64,000 nucleotides of DNA, from assembly GCA_947259485.1 (NCBI GenBank), contig CAMYLU010000004.1, positions 1 through 64,000 on the forward strand, given 5' to 3'. The number at the start of each line of letters is the position of its first letter. Within the stretch, counting starts at the first letter, position 1. Positions 46,109 through 56,335 of this stretch are shown piece by piece. The notes below the pieces were generated by a model. That model was not told the origin of the DNA, searched no databases, and saw only the letters and a list, made by a program, of their open reading frames with translations. The position numbers and the translations under genes are program-made. Source of the DNA: an uncultured Gammaproteobacteria bacterium. Its GTDB lineage: Bacteria > Pseudomonadota > Gammaproteobacteria > GCA-001735895.

Positions 46109-48418
46109 TTGAGAACTTTTATCCGGGTCAGTGCGTTGGCACTGTGGTTAGTATCATGCTGGGCGCAGGCCGACAGCTTTGTTGTCGATAGCATAGAGGT
46201 TATTGGTAACAAGAAAATAACCATAGGCACCGTTTTCAGCTATCTGCCGATAAACGTCGGGGAGTCACTCGATACAGAGCGCACACCCGAACTCATTCGT
46301 GAACTTTATTCAACCGGTTTCTTTGACGATATTGAGTTGATGAGACGCGATAATACCCTGATTATCAAGGTCGTTGAGCGACCTTCGATTGCAGAAGTCA
46401 ATTTTGAAGGTAACGATGATATCGAGGATAAGGCTCTGGAGGAGGCACTAGACCAGGTCGGTATGTCCAAGGGCAGAATTTTCAATGAAAACCAACTCGA
46501 AAAACTTGAGCTCGAGTTGCAGCAGATTTATTACTCACTTGGAAAATATGCCGCTCGAATCGAAGCCAACTGGCGCGATCTGGATGAGGGTCGCGTGGCG
46601 ATAGATATCAACATATCCGAAGGAATTTCTGCAACTATAAAATCAATCAATATCACCGGAAACCAGAACTACGATGAGGACGAGCTACTCGATTCGTTCG
46701 AGCTCGAGCCCTCCAGTGCGGGTATGTTCGCTTCTGATGAGTACTCCAGTACCCGGTTATCTGCTGATCTGGAGTCACTGAAATCATTTTATCTCGATCG
46801 AGGTTTTATCCAGTTCGAAGTTATTTCTCAACAGATCACCATTAGCCCGGATCGGAAGGACATCAGTATTGCTATCAGTATTCGCGAGGGTGAGCAGTTC
46901 GTGATGAGTAAGATGGAAATTGGCGGGGAGCTGGTTGTCGATGCAGAGGAACTGCGAGCCCTGATTAGTTTCCGCGAGGGTGAAATTTTTTCTCGCAAAA
47001 AAATTAATAGAGTAGTCGAGTCTATGCAAAAACGCCTGGGTGAAGACGGCTATGCGTTCGCCCAGGTCAGGGTTGCAAATGAAATCGATGAACTGAATAA
47101 AACGGTTCAATTGCGTTTCATTATAGTGCCGGGTAAAAAAATGCGAATTCGCTATATCAATTTTAGCGGCAACGAGAAAACCAACAATACAGTGCTTCGC
47201 AGAGAAATGCGTCAGTTCGAAGGGGAGATGTATCAGCGCTCAAAATTCGACCGTTCGAAAATCCGATTACAACGGCTAAACTACCTTGGATCGGTTAACC
47301 TCAGTTTGAAAAAAGTACCTGGTACAGACGACCAGGTGGATATCGAAGTCGCAGTGACTGAACGTTTCTCGGGCAACTTGAATATCGGTATTGGCTATTC
47401 CCAGAACCAGGGCGCCATTTTAAATCTTGGATTTGCGCATGATAATATTTTTGGTAGCGGTAATTCGGTTGAGGTTAGGTTTGATAATTCTAGCGCCACG
47501 GAGCGTTACGCTTTCAAATACAGAAATCCCTATTACACGCCAGATGGGATCAGTCGAGGCTTCAATTTCAGTTTCACCGAAACCGATTCATCAGAAAACA
47601 ATACCAGTAACTACCTGATCGACCGTATCAATCTGTCTATCGACTATGGTATTCCGTTATCAGAATTCAATACCCTCAGGCTTGAGCTCGGTGTTTTACA
47701 GAATCGGCTCAATACCACCAGCGAATCAGCAGACGAGGTGTACGATTTTTTGATTGACAACAGTGACGAATTCGATGAATCGACACCGCGATCTGAAATT
47801 GACGATGATGAATTCAATACCCTGTTCGGGGCGATAAGCTTAGGCAAGGACACCCGTAACCGGAGAATTTTTGCCGACTCGGGATCTTTAAACAGTATTA
47901 ATCTTGAGATCCATGGCGGAGATCTGGAATATTATAAAACCAGGTACCGGCATCAAACAGCATACGCTTTATCCGATACCTTCACATTTTCCTTCAGAGG
48001 CCGGGTTGGGTACGGAGACGGTTACGGGGATACCAACGATTTACCAATTTACGAAAAGTATACCGCGGGTGGCGTGCGTTCTGTCAGGGGCTACGAGTTT
48101 AACAGCCTGGGCCCATTGGATAGCACCGGTGATCCCTTTGGCGGGAATCTACAGGTGATTACAACCACGGAGGTATTGTTTCCGATTGAGGGGTTGGGCA
48201 GTTCAGAAACCTTCAGGCTTGGGGTATACTTCGATGCCGGGAATGTGTTCGCGGATGCTGACTCTTTCGAAACGGACGAGTTAAGACAATCGGTGGGCTT
48301 TTCGGCTAAATGGTTTTCGGTTATTGGGCCGATCGAGTTCAGCTACGCATTCCCGATTAACGATGAACCTGGAGACGATACCCAGGAATTTCAATTCTCG
48401 CTTGGCGCGGTATTTTAG
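46109..48418 (+). CDS. bamA: Outer-membrane assembly factor BamA
   Basis: Core of the BAM complex that inserts beta-barrel proteins. Signal peptide (ALALWLVSCWAQA, cleaved before DSFVV), five POTRA domains (about 22-420, starting VDSIEVIGNKKI) and a 16-strand barrel. The conserved KYTAGGVRSVRGYEFNSLGP loop is near residue 655 (VRGF-type motif, here VRGY). It ends FQFSLGAVF with a C-terminal Phe. 769 residues. Starts at TTG (46109), two bases after rseP; no ATG is available nearby. Confidence 0.97.
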   Translation: MRTFIRVSALALWLVSCWAQADSFVVDSIEVIGNKKITIGTVFSYLPINVGESLDTERTPELIRELYSTGFFDDIELMRRDNTLIIKVVERPSIAEVNFEGNDDIEDKALEEALDQVGMSKGRIFNENQLEKLELELQQIYYSLGKYAARIEANWRDLDEGRVAIDINISEGISATIKSINITGNQNYDEDELLDSFELEPSSAGMFASDEYSSTRLSADLESLKSFYLDRGFIQFEVISQQITISPDRKDISIAISIREGEQFVMSKMEIGGELVVDAEELRALISFREGEIFSRKKINRVVESMQKRLGEDGYAFAQVRVANEIDELNKTVQLRFIIVPGKKMRIRYINFSGNEKTNNTVLRREMRQFEGEMYQRSKFDRSKIRLQRLNYLGSVNLSLKKVPGTDDQVDIEVAVTERFSGNLNIGIGYSQNQGAILNLGFAHDNIFGSGNSVEVRFDNSSATERYAFKYRNPYYTPDGISRGFNFSFTETDSSENNTSNYLIDRINLSIDYGIPLSEFNTLRLELGVLQNRLNTTSESADEVYDFLIDNSDEFDESTPRSEIDDDEFNTLFGAISLGKDTRNRRIFADSGSLNSINLEIHGGDLEYYKTRYRHQTAYALSDTFTFSFRGRVGYGDGYGDTNDLPIYEKYTAGGVRSVRGYEFNSLGPLDSTGDPFGGNLQVITTTEVLFPIEGLGSSETFRLGVYFDAGNVFADADSFETDELRQSVGFSAKWFSVIGPIEFSYAFPINDEPGDDTQEFQFSLGAVF

Positions 48419-48426
48419 AGGCAACA

Positions 48427-48957
48427 TTGAACAGGTTAATGCACTTATTCCTGGTATTTACAATACTGGCTGTATTTCAAACGGCATCGGCCCAGGAGCC
48501 GGCTTACAAAATCGGCTTTGTGAACACGGCGCGAGTGCTAAAAGAAGCGCCGCAGGCACGCGAAGTCGAGGAACGCCTCAAAGCGGAGTTTGAACCACGC
48601 GAAGCACAGTTAAAGCGAAAACGCCAGGAAATCCTTACACTGGAAGATCAGTTGAAGACGGATAAGGGTCTAAGTGCTAACGAACGTCGTAAACTAGAAC
48701 GTGAAATCAGGCTCAAGGTCAGCCAGTTAAAATTTCTCGAGCAGGAATTTCGCGAGGATCAGAATCTGCGTCGCAATGAAGAGATCCGCGAATTGCAACA
48801 GGTTATTTCCAAGGTATTAAAAATGCAGGGTGATAATGACAAGTTCGACCTGATACTGACCGAGGGTGTCAGCTATGTTTCTGATCGAATAGATATCACT
48901 GCGCAGACGATCGAGATGTTAAAACAAATTGCAGATTCCGGCGAAGAAACACAGTAG
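48427..48957 (+). CDS. skp: Periplasmic chaperone Skp (OmpH family)
   Basis: Trimeric chaperone carrying unfolded outer-membrane proteins to BamA. The signal peptide ends TASA-QEP. The mature part starts YKIGFVNTARVLKEAPQARE and is mostly charged helix (about 45-130), as in OmpH/Skp. 176 residues. TTG start at 48427, eight bases after bamA. Identification rests on family features and on its fixed place between bamA and lpxD. Confidence 0.93.
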   Translation: MNRLMHLFLVFTILAVFQTASAQEPAYKIGFVNTARVLKEAPQAREVEERLKAEFEPREAQLKRKRQEILTLEDQLKTDKGLSANERRKLEREIRLKVSQLKFLEQEFREDQNLRRNEEIRELQQVISKVLKMQGDNDKFDLILTEGVSYVSDRIDITAQTIEMLKQIADSGEETQ

Positions 48958-49010
48958 CTTTCGCTATCCCTTTTTACTGATACTACGCCAACTCTAGACG
49001 TCAACAGATC

Positions 49011-50033
49011 ATGAGTCTAAACCTGCAGCAACTGGCCAAGGAATTGAAACTCGAATTCCGGGGTGATGCCGGATTGGTCGTCAATGGTGTTGCCTCGCCA
49101 AAATCTGCTGTTACCGGCGAACTATGTTTTATCCAGGATCAAACCTACCTGGGCGATATCAATGCCAGCAATTGCAGCGCCGTTATCCTGCCGGAGGAAC
49201 TGGCAGGAGACGTGAGTGGTAAGTCGTTATTGCTATCGGGCAATCCTCAATACAGCTTTATTGAGGCTATCGAGGCACTGGGTATTGAAGCGCAAGCCTG
49301 CGCTAGTAATGAGATCCATCCAAGCGCGGTAGTAGCCGATACCGCCAGGCTTGGCGAGGGGGTTACTATTGGTGCGTTAGTCGTGATAGAAGATGATGTC
49401 GTCGTTGGCTCTGGCACTTCGATAGGATCAGGTTCGGTAATCGAAAGGTCGGCGAAGATCGGCGCACAGTGCCATTTGCACAGTCGGATCACGCTGGGAT
49501 CGGCGGTTAAACTGGGGGATCGCTGTATACTCCACAGTGGCGTCGTGATTGGATCCGATGGGTTTGGACTGGTCATGCATGAGCAACGATGGGAGAAGGT
49601 GCCACAGCTTGGTAGTGTGGTCATCGAGGATGATGTCGAAATTGGCGCCAATACAACCGTTGACCGGGGCGCGCTGGACGATACGATTATTGAACGCGGA
49701 TGTAAACTCGATAACCAGATACAGGTTGCACACAACGTGCGGATTGGAGCACATACTGCGATCGCGGCCTGTGTGGGGATAGCCGGTAGCGCGAATATTG
49801 GATCTCACTGCAAGATTTCAGGGGCAGCGGTGGTGCTCGGACATTTGACCGTGACGGATAATGTGACGATTACGGCAATGTCGCTGGTAACCAAGGATAT
49901 TAAGCAACCCGGGGTCTACTCATCCGGTACACCGCTGTTGGAAAATAGTCTTTGGCATCGCTGTAACGCACGTTACAAATCACTGGATAAGCTCGCGCAG
50001 ACCGTGGCAAAGCTCGTAAAATCGGAAAAATAG
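49011..50033 (+). CDS. lpxD: UDP-3-O-(R-3-hydroxyacyl)glucosamine N-acyltransferase LpxD
   Basis: Third step of lipid A synthesis. The N-terminal uridine-binding domain contains [23 protein letters not shown] left-handed beta-helix of hexapeptide repeats runs from about 100 to 310 ([31 protein letters not shown]). The catalytic-His region is [25 protein letters not shown] near 240. 340 residues, like E. coli LpxD (341). Confidence 0.97.
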   Translation: MSLNLQQLAKELKLEFRGDAGLVVNGVASPKSAVTGELCFIQDQTYLGDINASNCSAVILPEELAGDVSGKSLLLSGNPQYSFIEAIEALGIEAQACASNEIHPSAVVADTARLGEGVTIGALVVIEDDVVVGSGTSIGSGSVIERSAKIGAQCHLHSRITLGSAVKLGDRCILHSGVVIGSDGFGLVMHEQRWEKVPQLGSVVIEDDVEIGANTTVDRGALDDTIIERGCKLDNQIQVAHNVRIGAHTAIAACVGIAGSANIGSHCKISGAAVVLGHLTVTDNVTITAMSLVTKDIKQPGVYSSGTPLLENSLWHRCNARYKSLDKLAQTVAKLVKSEK

Positions 50034-50072
50034 CCTTCAGCGGCCTACATTAACTAAAACTGAGGAATTGAT

Positions 50073-50516
50073 TTGGAACTTGATATTCACAAGGTGATGG
50101 AACTCTTGCCGCATCGTTATCCGTTCTTACTGATAGACCGGGTAAACGAATTCGAAGAGGGAAAGAGTCTGACAGCGATTAAAAATGTCACTATAAATGA
50201 ACCTTTTTTCCAGGGGCATTTCCCAGGTCAGCCAATTATGCCAGGCGTTCTGGTTCTCGAGGCGATGGCCCAGGCGACCGGGTTGCTGGCTTTTTCTTCG
50301 ATGGGTGATGCGCATAAATCCAAGCTTTACATGCTCGTCGGCATCGACAAGGCTCGATTCCGAGGGCAGGTGGTTCCAGGCGATCAACTGGTTTTGAAGA
50401 TATCTCTCAATCGCAATATGCGGGGAATTGGCATGTACCAATGCGAGGCGTGGATAAACGGAGATGTTGTTGCCGAGGCTGAAATGATGTGTTCCGCGCA
50501 GGATCGAAATAAATGA
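50073..50516 (+). CDS. fabZ: 3-hydroxyacyl-[acyl-carrier-protein] dehydratase FabZ
   Basis: Dehydrates beta-hydroxyacyl-ACP in fatty-acid elongation. Hot-dog fold with active-site H49 (QGHFPGQPIMPGVL) and E63 (VLEAMAQATG); LLPHRYPFLLIDRV is the family start. 147 residues. Start is TTG at 50073 with GAGG seven bases upstream, a well-placed ribosome-binding site that decides the start. Overlaps lpxA by four bases. Confidence 0.97.
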   Translation: MELDIHKVMELLPHRYPFLLIDRVNEFEEGKSLTAIKNVTINEPFFQGHFPGQPIMPGVLVLEAMAQATGLLAFSSMGDAHKSKLYMLVGIDKARFRGQVVPGDQLVLKISLNRNMRGIGMYQCEAWINGDVVAEAEMMCSAQDRNK

Positions 50517-51283
50517 TACATGACACCGCTATTATCGATGCCAGCGCAAAAATTGCGGCCGATGTTGAAATCGGGGCTTATAGCATAATAGGGGCGGACG
50601 TCGAGATCGCATCGGGAACGGTGATCGGACCCCACGTCGTGGTTATGGGCCCGAGCAAGATTGGCCAGGATAATCGTATTTTTCAATTTTCGTCGATAGG
50701 AGAAGCGCCACAGGATAAAAAATACCAGGGGGAACGAACCTGGCTGGAACTTGGGGATCGAAATGTTATCCGCGAGTTTGTGACCCTGAACCGAGGTACC
50801 GACGAAGGCAATGGTAAAACGATAATCGGTAGTGATAACCTGTTCATGGCCTATAGCCATGTTGCTCACGATTGCCTGGTTGGTAATCATACTGTTTTTG
50901 CCAATGCTGCATCTCTGTCAGGTCATGTTGAGGTTGGTGATTATACGATTCTGGGTGGATTTACCTCGGTGCATCAGTTTACCCTGATCGGAAGCAAATC
51001 CTTTTGCGGCCTCGGCTCGGTGGTAACCCAGGATATTCCGCCTTTTACGACTGCGGCAGGGAATCGTGCCAGGGTAATCGGAATCAACAAAGAGGGTCTA
51101 AAAAGAAAAGGTTTCTCCGCTGAACTAGTCCAGGCACTGCATAAATCATTTCGCCAGCTGTTAAAATCCAGGGGATCGAAAGAGGAGATATTTGAGAACT
51201 TGAAGCCGTTGTGTGATAAGTATCCGGAAGTTGCTGAATTTGTCGATTTCGTAAAAAATAGTAAAAGAGGGATCGCCAGCTAG
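50513..51283 (+). CDS. lpxA: UDP-N-acetylglucosamine acyltransferase LpxA
   Basis: First step of lipid A synthesis. Left-handed beta-helix (about 1-185) of hexapeptide repeats: TAIIDASAKIAADVEIGAYS, then FMAYSHVAHDCLVGNHTVFAN with the catalytic His. A helical C-terminal domain (GLKRKGFSAELVQALHKSFRQL) follows. 256 residues. Start overlaps fabZ (ATGA). In most gammaproteobacteria lpxB follows directly; here it does not. Confidence 0.97.
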   Translation: MIHDTAIIDASAKIAADVEIGAYSIIGADVEIASGTVIGPHVVVMGPSKIGQDNRIFQFSSIGEAPQDKKYQGERTWLELGDRNVIREFVTLNRGTDEGNGKTIIGSDNLFMAYSHVAHDCLVGNHTVFANAASLSGHVEVGDYTILGGFTSVHQFTLIGSKSFCGLGSVVTQDIPPFTTAAGNRARVIGINKEGLKRKGFSAELVQALHKSFRQLLKSRGSKEEIFENLKPLCDKYPEVAEFVDFVKNSKRGIAS

Positions 51284-51302
51284 CGAGCTTCTCAAAAAGC
51301 TC

Positions 51303-54300
51303 ATGACGTTTCGAAGAGCGGGAACAAGTGTGACAACGAAGAGCGTAGCCATGACGACCCTGTGCAGAAGCCTGGGGTTGATTTTTGCGGTTTTATCATC
51401 CTGCCTGGCAAACCAGGTCCAGGCGCTCGAGATTGTGCGATTCATCGAAACCACGGATTATACCTCGGTTATAAAATATGCTTCCGGGCTGAAACTCACT
51501 GACGACGGTGTGATTTATGTGACCAGCCGGTCAAAGGGAACCCTGCTCAAATTTACCGACGGCAATATCAAAGCCAGCAGCCTTTCGCCCTCGGTTTTTG
51601 AAAATTCCGAACTGGGCGGAATCGAAGTGCTTCCCAATGGTAACCTGGTGGTCGTCAACGAAAGCTTGGGATCGGTTGCTATTCTCGATCCGCTGTTAAA
51701 ACCGCTCACTCGATTTTCGCAATCAGGAAGGAGCCCGGGTGAACTCAATGATCCAAAACCGGTGGCAGTATCGGTCAATAAAAATATTTATGTCGGCGAT
51801 GTAAATAACAGACAAATCAGTGTATTTAATTCCCAGGGCCTGTATTTGCAGAGTTTTGGTCAGCACGGCTCGAGCGGCAGTGACTTGAAAAAACCAACCC
51901 ATGTCAGCATCGATGCCGAAGAAAATGTTTATGTTCTGGAGGGCCCGGATCGGCTTTCAATATTCGATTTGCATGGAAAACTAATCTATCGGATCAAATC
52001 CAGTGAGCTGGAAGAACTTTTTGGGCGTACCCCTGAGCTCAGTGCGATGACGACGGATTTGAACGGAACCCTTTACCTGGGAGACAGGGTAAGCAATCGA
52101 ATTTCAATTTTTGACTGGCGCAAGGGTGAAGTGCTTGGAGTGCACGGGGTTTTCGGTCGTGCGCGTTCGCAATACCGTGATATTAGTTATCTTTCGGTCA
52201 ACGCCAATGGTCAACTCGCAATTCTCGATAAATTAAATAACAAGGTCGAGGTAGTTCAGCTGGATCAGACCAGCTTTGCGACACCCGTTGCCAGGGACAG
52301 GTTTGAGTTCGGAGCGAAGTTCGAAGCGACTTGTGTAAGGGTAACTGTTTTTGTCAATGACAAAACCCTGTGCATCAAACCAGAAGACCAGGGAATCGTG
52401 GTGTTGGGGCCCGATGGCGCAGAACTTGGTGAGTTTGCCGAATTTGCCGAGATTGTCAGGCAACCCTCTTCAGTTCATGTTGGTGATCAAACTGTGGCGG
52501 TACTGGATCGAAACTATTTACATGCCTTTCTTCACGATGGGAAGCATATATTTTCGATCGGGCGGCGTGGTTCTTCACCGGGGGATTTCAATCAGCCCAG
52601 TGACGTATTCGTACATGGCGGTTTATATTATGTTGCCGACAGGGGCAATAATCGGGTGCAGGTTTTCGCTGCAGATGGGAAATTTCTGGAAGAAATCAAA
52701 TCCCGTCAGAACGGGGAGAACCTGTTCGACGAAATAGGACCGATTGCAGTCGATAGCCAGCAAAATCTATATGTGGCTGATGGTGGTGCCCTGGGTGTAA
52801 TTAACATGATCAGCATGGATCGTAAAAGAATCGCGACGATCGGTAACGATAAAAAATCGGCTCACAAGATAACCAGTTTTTACGGATTGGATATCGATAA
52901 GCAGGACCGGCTTTACGCGTTGGCCAGTACCGAGTTCAATGATTACACGGTGATGGTTTACAGGAACCGCAGGCCTTACCGGGTATTTGGTGCTGAAGGT
53001 GAGAATGGAACACTGGTGCAGTTCAAGGAGGCAACTTCGATATCGGTCGCTTCCGCCGCAAACAACAGTGTCTATGTACACGATTCCGAACTAAAGCAGA
53101 ATTTTCGTTTTGATTTGCTCGAGTACCCGGACGCGGCATTTGGCTTGAATATCGGGGCTGACAATGAGTTGATAAAGCTGGAATGGAGCAGTAGCAAGTC
53201 GCCCCTGATTGCCAGGTACGAAATCCAGGGTGCCATCGACAGGAACGGACCGTTTGAAACGATTTCAACCAGTTATGATTTAAAACAAACACTGTGGGTT
53301 AGTTCGGCAGGTATGTACACCTGGTTCAGGGTGGTGTCGGTAAGCGGTCGCGGATTAACCGCGACACCGTCAACGCCTAAGGAAAACACTTACCAGAGAA
53401 TTGTCTCCTTGTACCAGGCGGGCGATTTTGGCGACGTTGTTAAACTCGCAGATCGGCTGTTGAGAAACGCACCGGGTAATGCCGACGCTCGTAACATTCT
53501 CGGTATGAGCCTGTACCAGTTGAAGGATTACACCCGTGCGATTGCCGAATTCAAGCAACTGGAAGCAATAGAATCCTACCGTAACAAAGCGCTTCTATAC
53601 CAGGTACTGGCCTTTTACGAACTCGAGCAATATCTCGATGCTCGTGCATTAATTGACGAGTTGCTGGAACAGGCTCCGACCGATATTGAACCATACGTTA
53701 TTTGCACTCGGCTAAGCCTGAAGCTTGCTGATGCGATAGGTGCTGTGAGCTGTGCTGAAGATGGCCTGGCGCTGAATTCAAGTAACGTCGAGCTTCGTTA
53801 TTTACTGGGTCGTGCCTATATAGAAGCGGGCCTTGCAGAAAAAGGCATCGTGGCTTACCAGGCCATCGTGGAAACCAGTCCGGACAGTCATAAAATACGT
53901 CTTAAGATCGCAAAGGATTTGTATGAGATGGGGAGCTTCGAAGCTTCCCTTAAGCAATATGATGCAGTGTCTCGAGCGCAGCAATACTCGGGACAGGCCG
54001 CTGTCGGCAAGGCGAAAGCTTTACTCAGCCTGGACCGGGACAATGAGGCCAGGACCATTGCGCTGAAGCTGTCGGGTAAAAAGGAAACCAGGGGCGACGG
54101 CCATTACCTGCTGGGGAAGATTGCAGCCAAGCAGAATAATCACAAAGAAGCGGTGTTGCAGTTTACCCGTGCGGGTAAGAATAAACCTGGGGTCGTAGAC
54201 GTCTGGTTATCGCTGATGCAATCCTATAGTGAAATTAATCAACTTCCCAAAGCGGTAAAGGCGCTCGCCCAGGGCATCAAGCATAACCCACAAGCGTTTG

Positions 54301-56324
54301 AGTTATACCTGTCTGCCGGCAAAATCGAGCTTGAGCGTCAGCAATTCGTGGAAGCCAATGCTTACCTCGACAAGGCTGTCGTGCTTGAACCCAATTCACT
54401 AGCGGCACATAAGCTTTATGCTCGAGGACTGTTTGCTACCCGCAATTATCGAAGTGCTAATTTTCACGCTGAAGCCGCCGCTCGTATCGACCCGGAAGAC
54501 GTCGACGTGCTGGTACTGAAGGCCGACGTTGCCGATTATCAAGGTAAGACCGGTTCGGCAATCGAATTTTTGAAAACGGCGATTGATCTCGACCCCGCAT
54601 CACCCGACCTTCAGTATCGCATTGGTCGTGTTTATCAGGATGCCAACCTGTTCGACGTATCGCGAGAGCATCTCGAAAAGGCTGCGGGAATGCGCGCTTC
54701 CTGGGCCGAGCCGCATGTTGCGCTGGGTAAACTCTATAGCAAACGCCGTTTGTTCGATGACGCGGTTGCCGCTTTTGAAAAAGCGGTCGAGCTCGAGCCC
54801 TCTGCGGAAAATCGTGCAATCCTTAATGTCGCTTTCGCCGAACGCAAGAAATCGCTCGAATTTGCCAACAACGCGCCTCAATTGCTGCTGTCGGATTTAA
54901 ATTTGCAGAAAGTGTTTTCTGCTGCTTACAAAAAATATCAGGATCGGCCGATCGGCAGTGTAAAGCTGCAAAATGTCAGTTCCACCGACTACGGTAATTT
55001 AAAACTCTCGTTTCAAATCAAGGAATTCATGGATTTTCCAACCTCGATTGATATCGCCAGGATCGAGGGAAACGAAACCCAAGAAATCCCAATCAAGGCA
55101 ACCTTCAATAACAAGGTGCTCGAAGTGGACGAAGATACCGGAGTACAGGTCGAAGTGAAATTGACCTACTCGCGCGATGGTCGGAATGACGAAATTTCGC
55201 TAACCCAGCAGATGACGATTTACGGTAAGAATGCGATGATCTGGGCGGATTCGGCCATGGTTGGTTCCTTCGTAACACCCAAGGATGACACCCTCAGAGA
55301 CTATGTGCGCCAGGTCGTTAACGCCTATCAGCCAGATCCGGGACCACTGAATGACAAGCTGGTATCGGCGATGGCATTTTTCAGCAGCCTGGCGGCGTCC
55401 AACATCAGCTATATCGTGGATCCTAATACGCCGTTTACCGACTTGCGCGACGATCAAATCGACTACGTGCAGTTTCCGCGAGAAACCCTGCACTTGAAAA
55501 GTGGCGATTGCGATGATTTATCCGTCCTGATCAGCGCTGGCCTTGAAAACCTTGGTATTAAGACCGCGCTGATCGAAATACCCGGACATTTATTTATGAT
55601 GTTCGATACCGGAATTGCCGAGAATGATGCGGGTTTAATCAGCCAGGATAGCAGCCTGCTGGCTTTCAAGGATGGCAATGTATGGATCCCGCTCGAAGCA
55701 ACCATGGTAAATACCAGTTTTATCGAGGCCTGGGCCGAGGGTGCGAATAAATACCAGGCTGCGCTTGAGGCAGGTGAACTCGGTATTATTGATCTGCAAC
55801 AAACCTGGCAAGAATATAAACCGGTAACCCTGCGTAAAGCCAATTACACGATCGAATTACCCGAAAAGAGGCGTGCCGAGATCCTGGTAAAGCAGGCCCG
55901 AAATGAATTATTACTGAAAAGCATCGATCGCCTGGTGTTGCCGTACAAGGCCATGGTAGCGAATGACCCGGGTAACATCAGGGCTCGCCTGCAAATTGCC
56001 ATTCTGTATGCGCGTTTTGGGCTATATCAAAATGCAGAGTTTGAATTCGAGGCTTTGAATGAACTGGCTCCAGATGATAGTGCGGTGACATCCAATCAGG
56101 GTAACCTTTACTTCCTGCAAAAAGAGTATAATAAGGCGATTGAATTTTACTCACGGGCCACCGAGTTGGACAATGAAGACGGTGGCATCTGGATTAACCT
56201 GTCTATGGCGCAGTACAGGGCCGGTGATTTAAAGCAGGCGAAAATCAGTTATCGGCGTGCAATGCAATTGAACTCGGATCTGGAAAAAGAGTATGATGCA
56301 TATAGCAAGCTCTTGAGCCAATAG
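51303..56324 (+). CDS. Giant exported beta-propeller/TPR/transglutaminase-like protein
   Basis: 1673 residues, unknown function. Signal peptide ends QVQA-LEIV; it is shorter and more usual from the in-frame ATG at 51351. Order: NHL-type beta-propeller blades (about 45-600; SGRSPGELNDPKPVAVSVNKN, VADRGNNRVQVFAADGKF), a fibronectin-III-like domain (about 605-694), a long TPR array (about 695-1185), a beta-rich linker (about 1195-1315), a transglutaminase-like cysteine-protease domain (about 1330-1480) with candidate triad C1403 (SGDCDDLSV), H1429 (PGHLFMMFD) and E1465 (WIPLEATM), and C-terminal TPRs (about 1530-1673). Begins 20 bases after lpxA and leads into a small exported TPR gene. A periplasmic scaffold or processing enzyme is inferred. 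Confidence 0.85.
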   Translation: MTFRRAGTSVTTKSVAMTTLCRSLGLIFAVLSSCLANQVQALEIVRFIETTDYTSVIKYASGLKLTDDGVIYVTSRSKGTLLKFTDGNIKASSLSPSVFENSELGGIEVLPNGNLVVVNESLGSVAILDPLLKPLTRFSQSGRSPGELNDPKPVAVSVNKNIYVGDVNNRQISVFNSQGLYLQSFGQHGSSGSDLKKPTHVSIDAEENVYVLEGPDRLSIFDLHGKLIYRIKSSELEELFGRTPELSAMTTDLNGTLYLGDRVSNRISIFDWRKGEVLGVHGVFGRARSQYRDISYLSVNANGQLAILDKLNNKVEVVQLDQTSFATPVARDRFEFGAKFEATCVRVTVFVNDKTLCIKPEDQGIVVLGPDGAELGEFAEFAEIVRQPSSVHVGDQTVAVLDRNYLHAFLHDGKHIFSIGRRGSSPGDFNQPSDVFVHGGLYYVADRGNNRVQVFAADGKFLEEIKSRQNGENLFDEIGPIAVDSQQNLYVADGGALGVINMISMDRKRIATIGNDKKSAHKITSFYGLDIDKQDRLYALASTEFNDYTVMVYRNRRPYRVFGAEGENGTLVQFKEATSISVASAANNSVYVHDSELKQNFRFDLLEYPDAAFGLNIGADNELIKLEWSSSKSPLIARYEIQGAIDRNGPFETISTSYDLKQTLWVSSAGMYTWFRVVSVSGRGLTATPSTPKENTYQRIVSLYQAGDFGDVVKLADRLLRNAPGNADARNILGMSLYQLKDYTRAIAEFKQLEAIESYRNKALLYQVLAFYELEQYLDARALIDELLEQAPTDIEPYVICTRLSLKLADAIGAVSCAEDGLALNSSNVELRYLLGRAYIEAGLAEKGIVAYQAIVETSPDSHKIRLKIAKDLYEMGSFEASLKQYDAVSRAQQYSGQAAVGKAKALLSLDRDNEARTIALKLSGKKETRGDGHYLLGKIAAKQNNHKEAVLQFTRAGKNKPGVVDVWLSLMQSYSEINQLPKAVKALAQGIKHNPQAFELYLSAGKIELERQQFVEANAYLDKAVVLEPNSLAAHKLYARGLFATRNYRSANFHAEAAARIDPEDVDVLVLKADVADYQGKTGSAIEFLKTAIDLDPASPDLQYRIGRVYQDANLFDVSREHLEKAAGMRASWAEPHVALGKLYSKRRLFDDAVAAFEKAVELEPSAENRAILNVAFAERKKSLEFANNAPQLLLSDLNLQKVFSAAYKKYQDRPIGSVKLQNVSSTDYGNLKLSFQIKEFMDFPTSIDIARIEGNETQEIPIKATFNNKVLEVDEDTGVQVEVKLTYSRDGRNDEISLTQQMTIYGKNAMIWADSAMVGSFVTPKDDTLRDYVRQVVNAYQPDPGPLNDKLVSAMAFFSSLAASNISYIVDPNTPFTDLRDDQIDYVQFPRETLHLKSGDCDDLSVLISAGLENLGIKTALIEIPGHLFMMFDTGIAENDAGLISQDSSLLAFKDGNVWIPLEATMVNTSFIEAWAEGANKYQAALEAGELGIIDLQQTWQEYKPVTLRKANYTIELPEKRRAEILVKQARNELLLKSIDRLVLPYKAMVANDPGNIRARLQIAILYARFGLYQNAEFEFEALNELAPDDSAVTSNQGNLYFLQKEYNKAIEFYSRATELDNEDGGIWINLSMAQYRAGDLKQAKISYRRAMQLNSDLEKEYDAYSKLLSQ

Positions 56325-56335
56325 AGGATTAAGAA

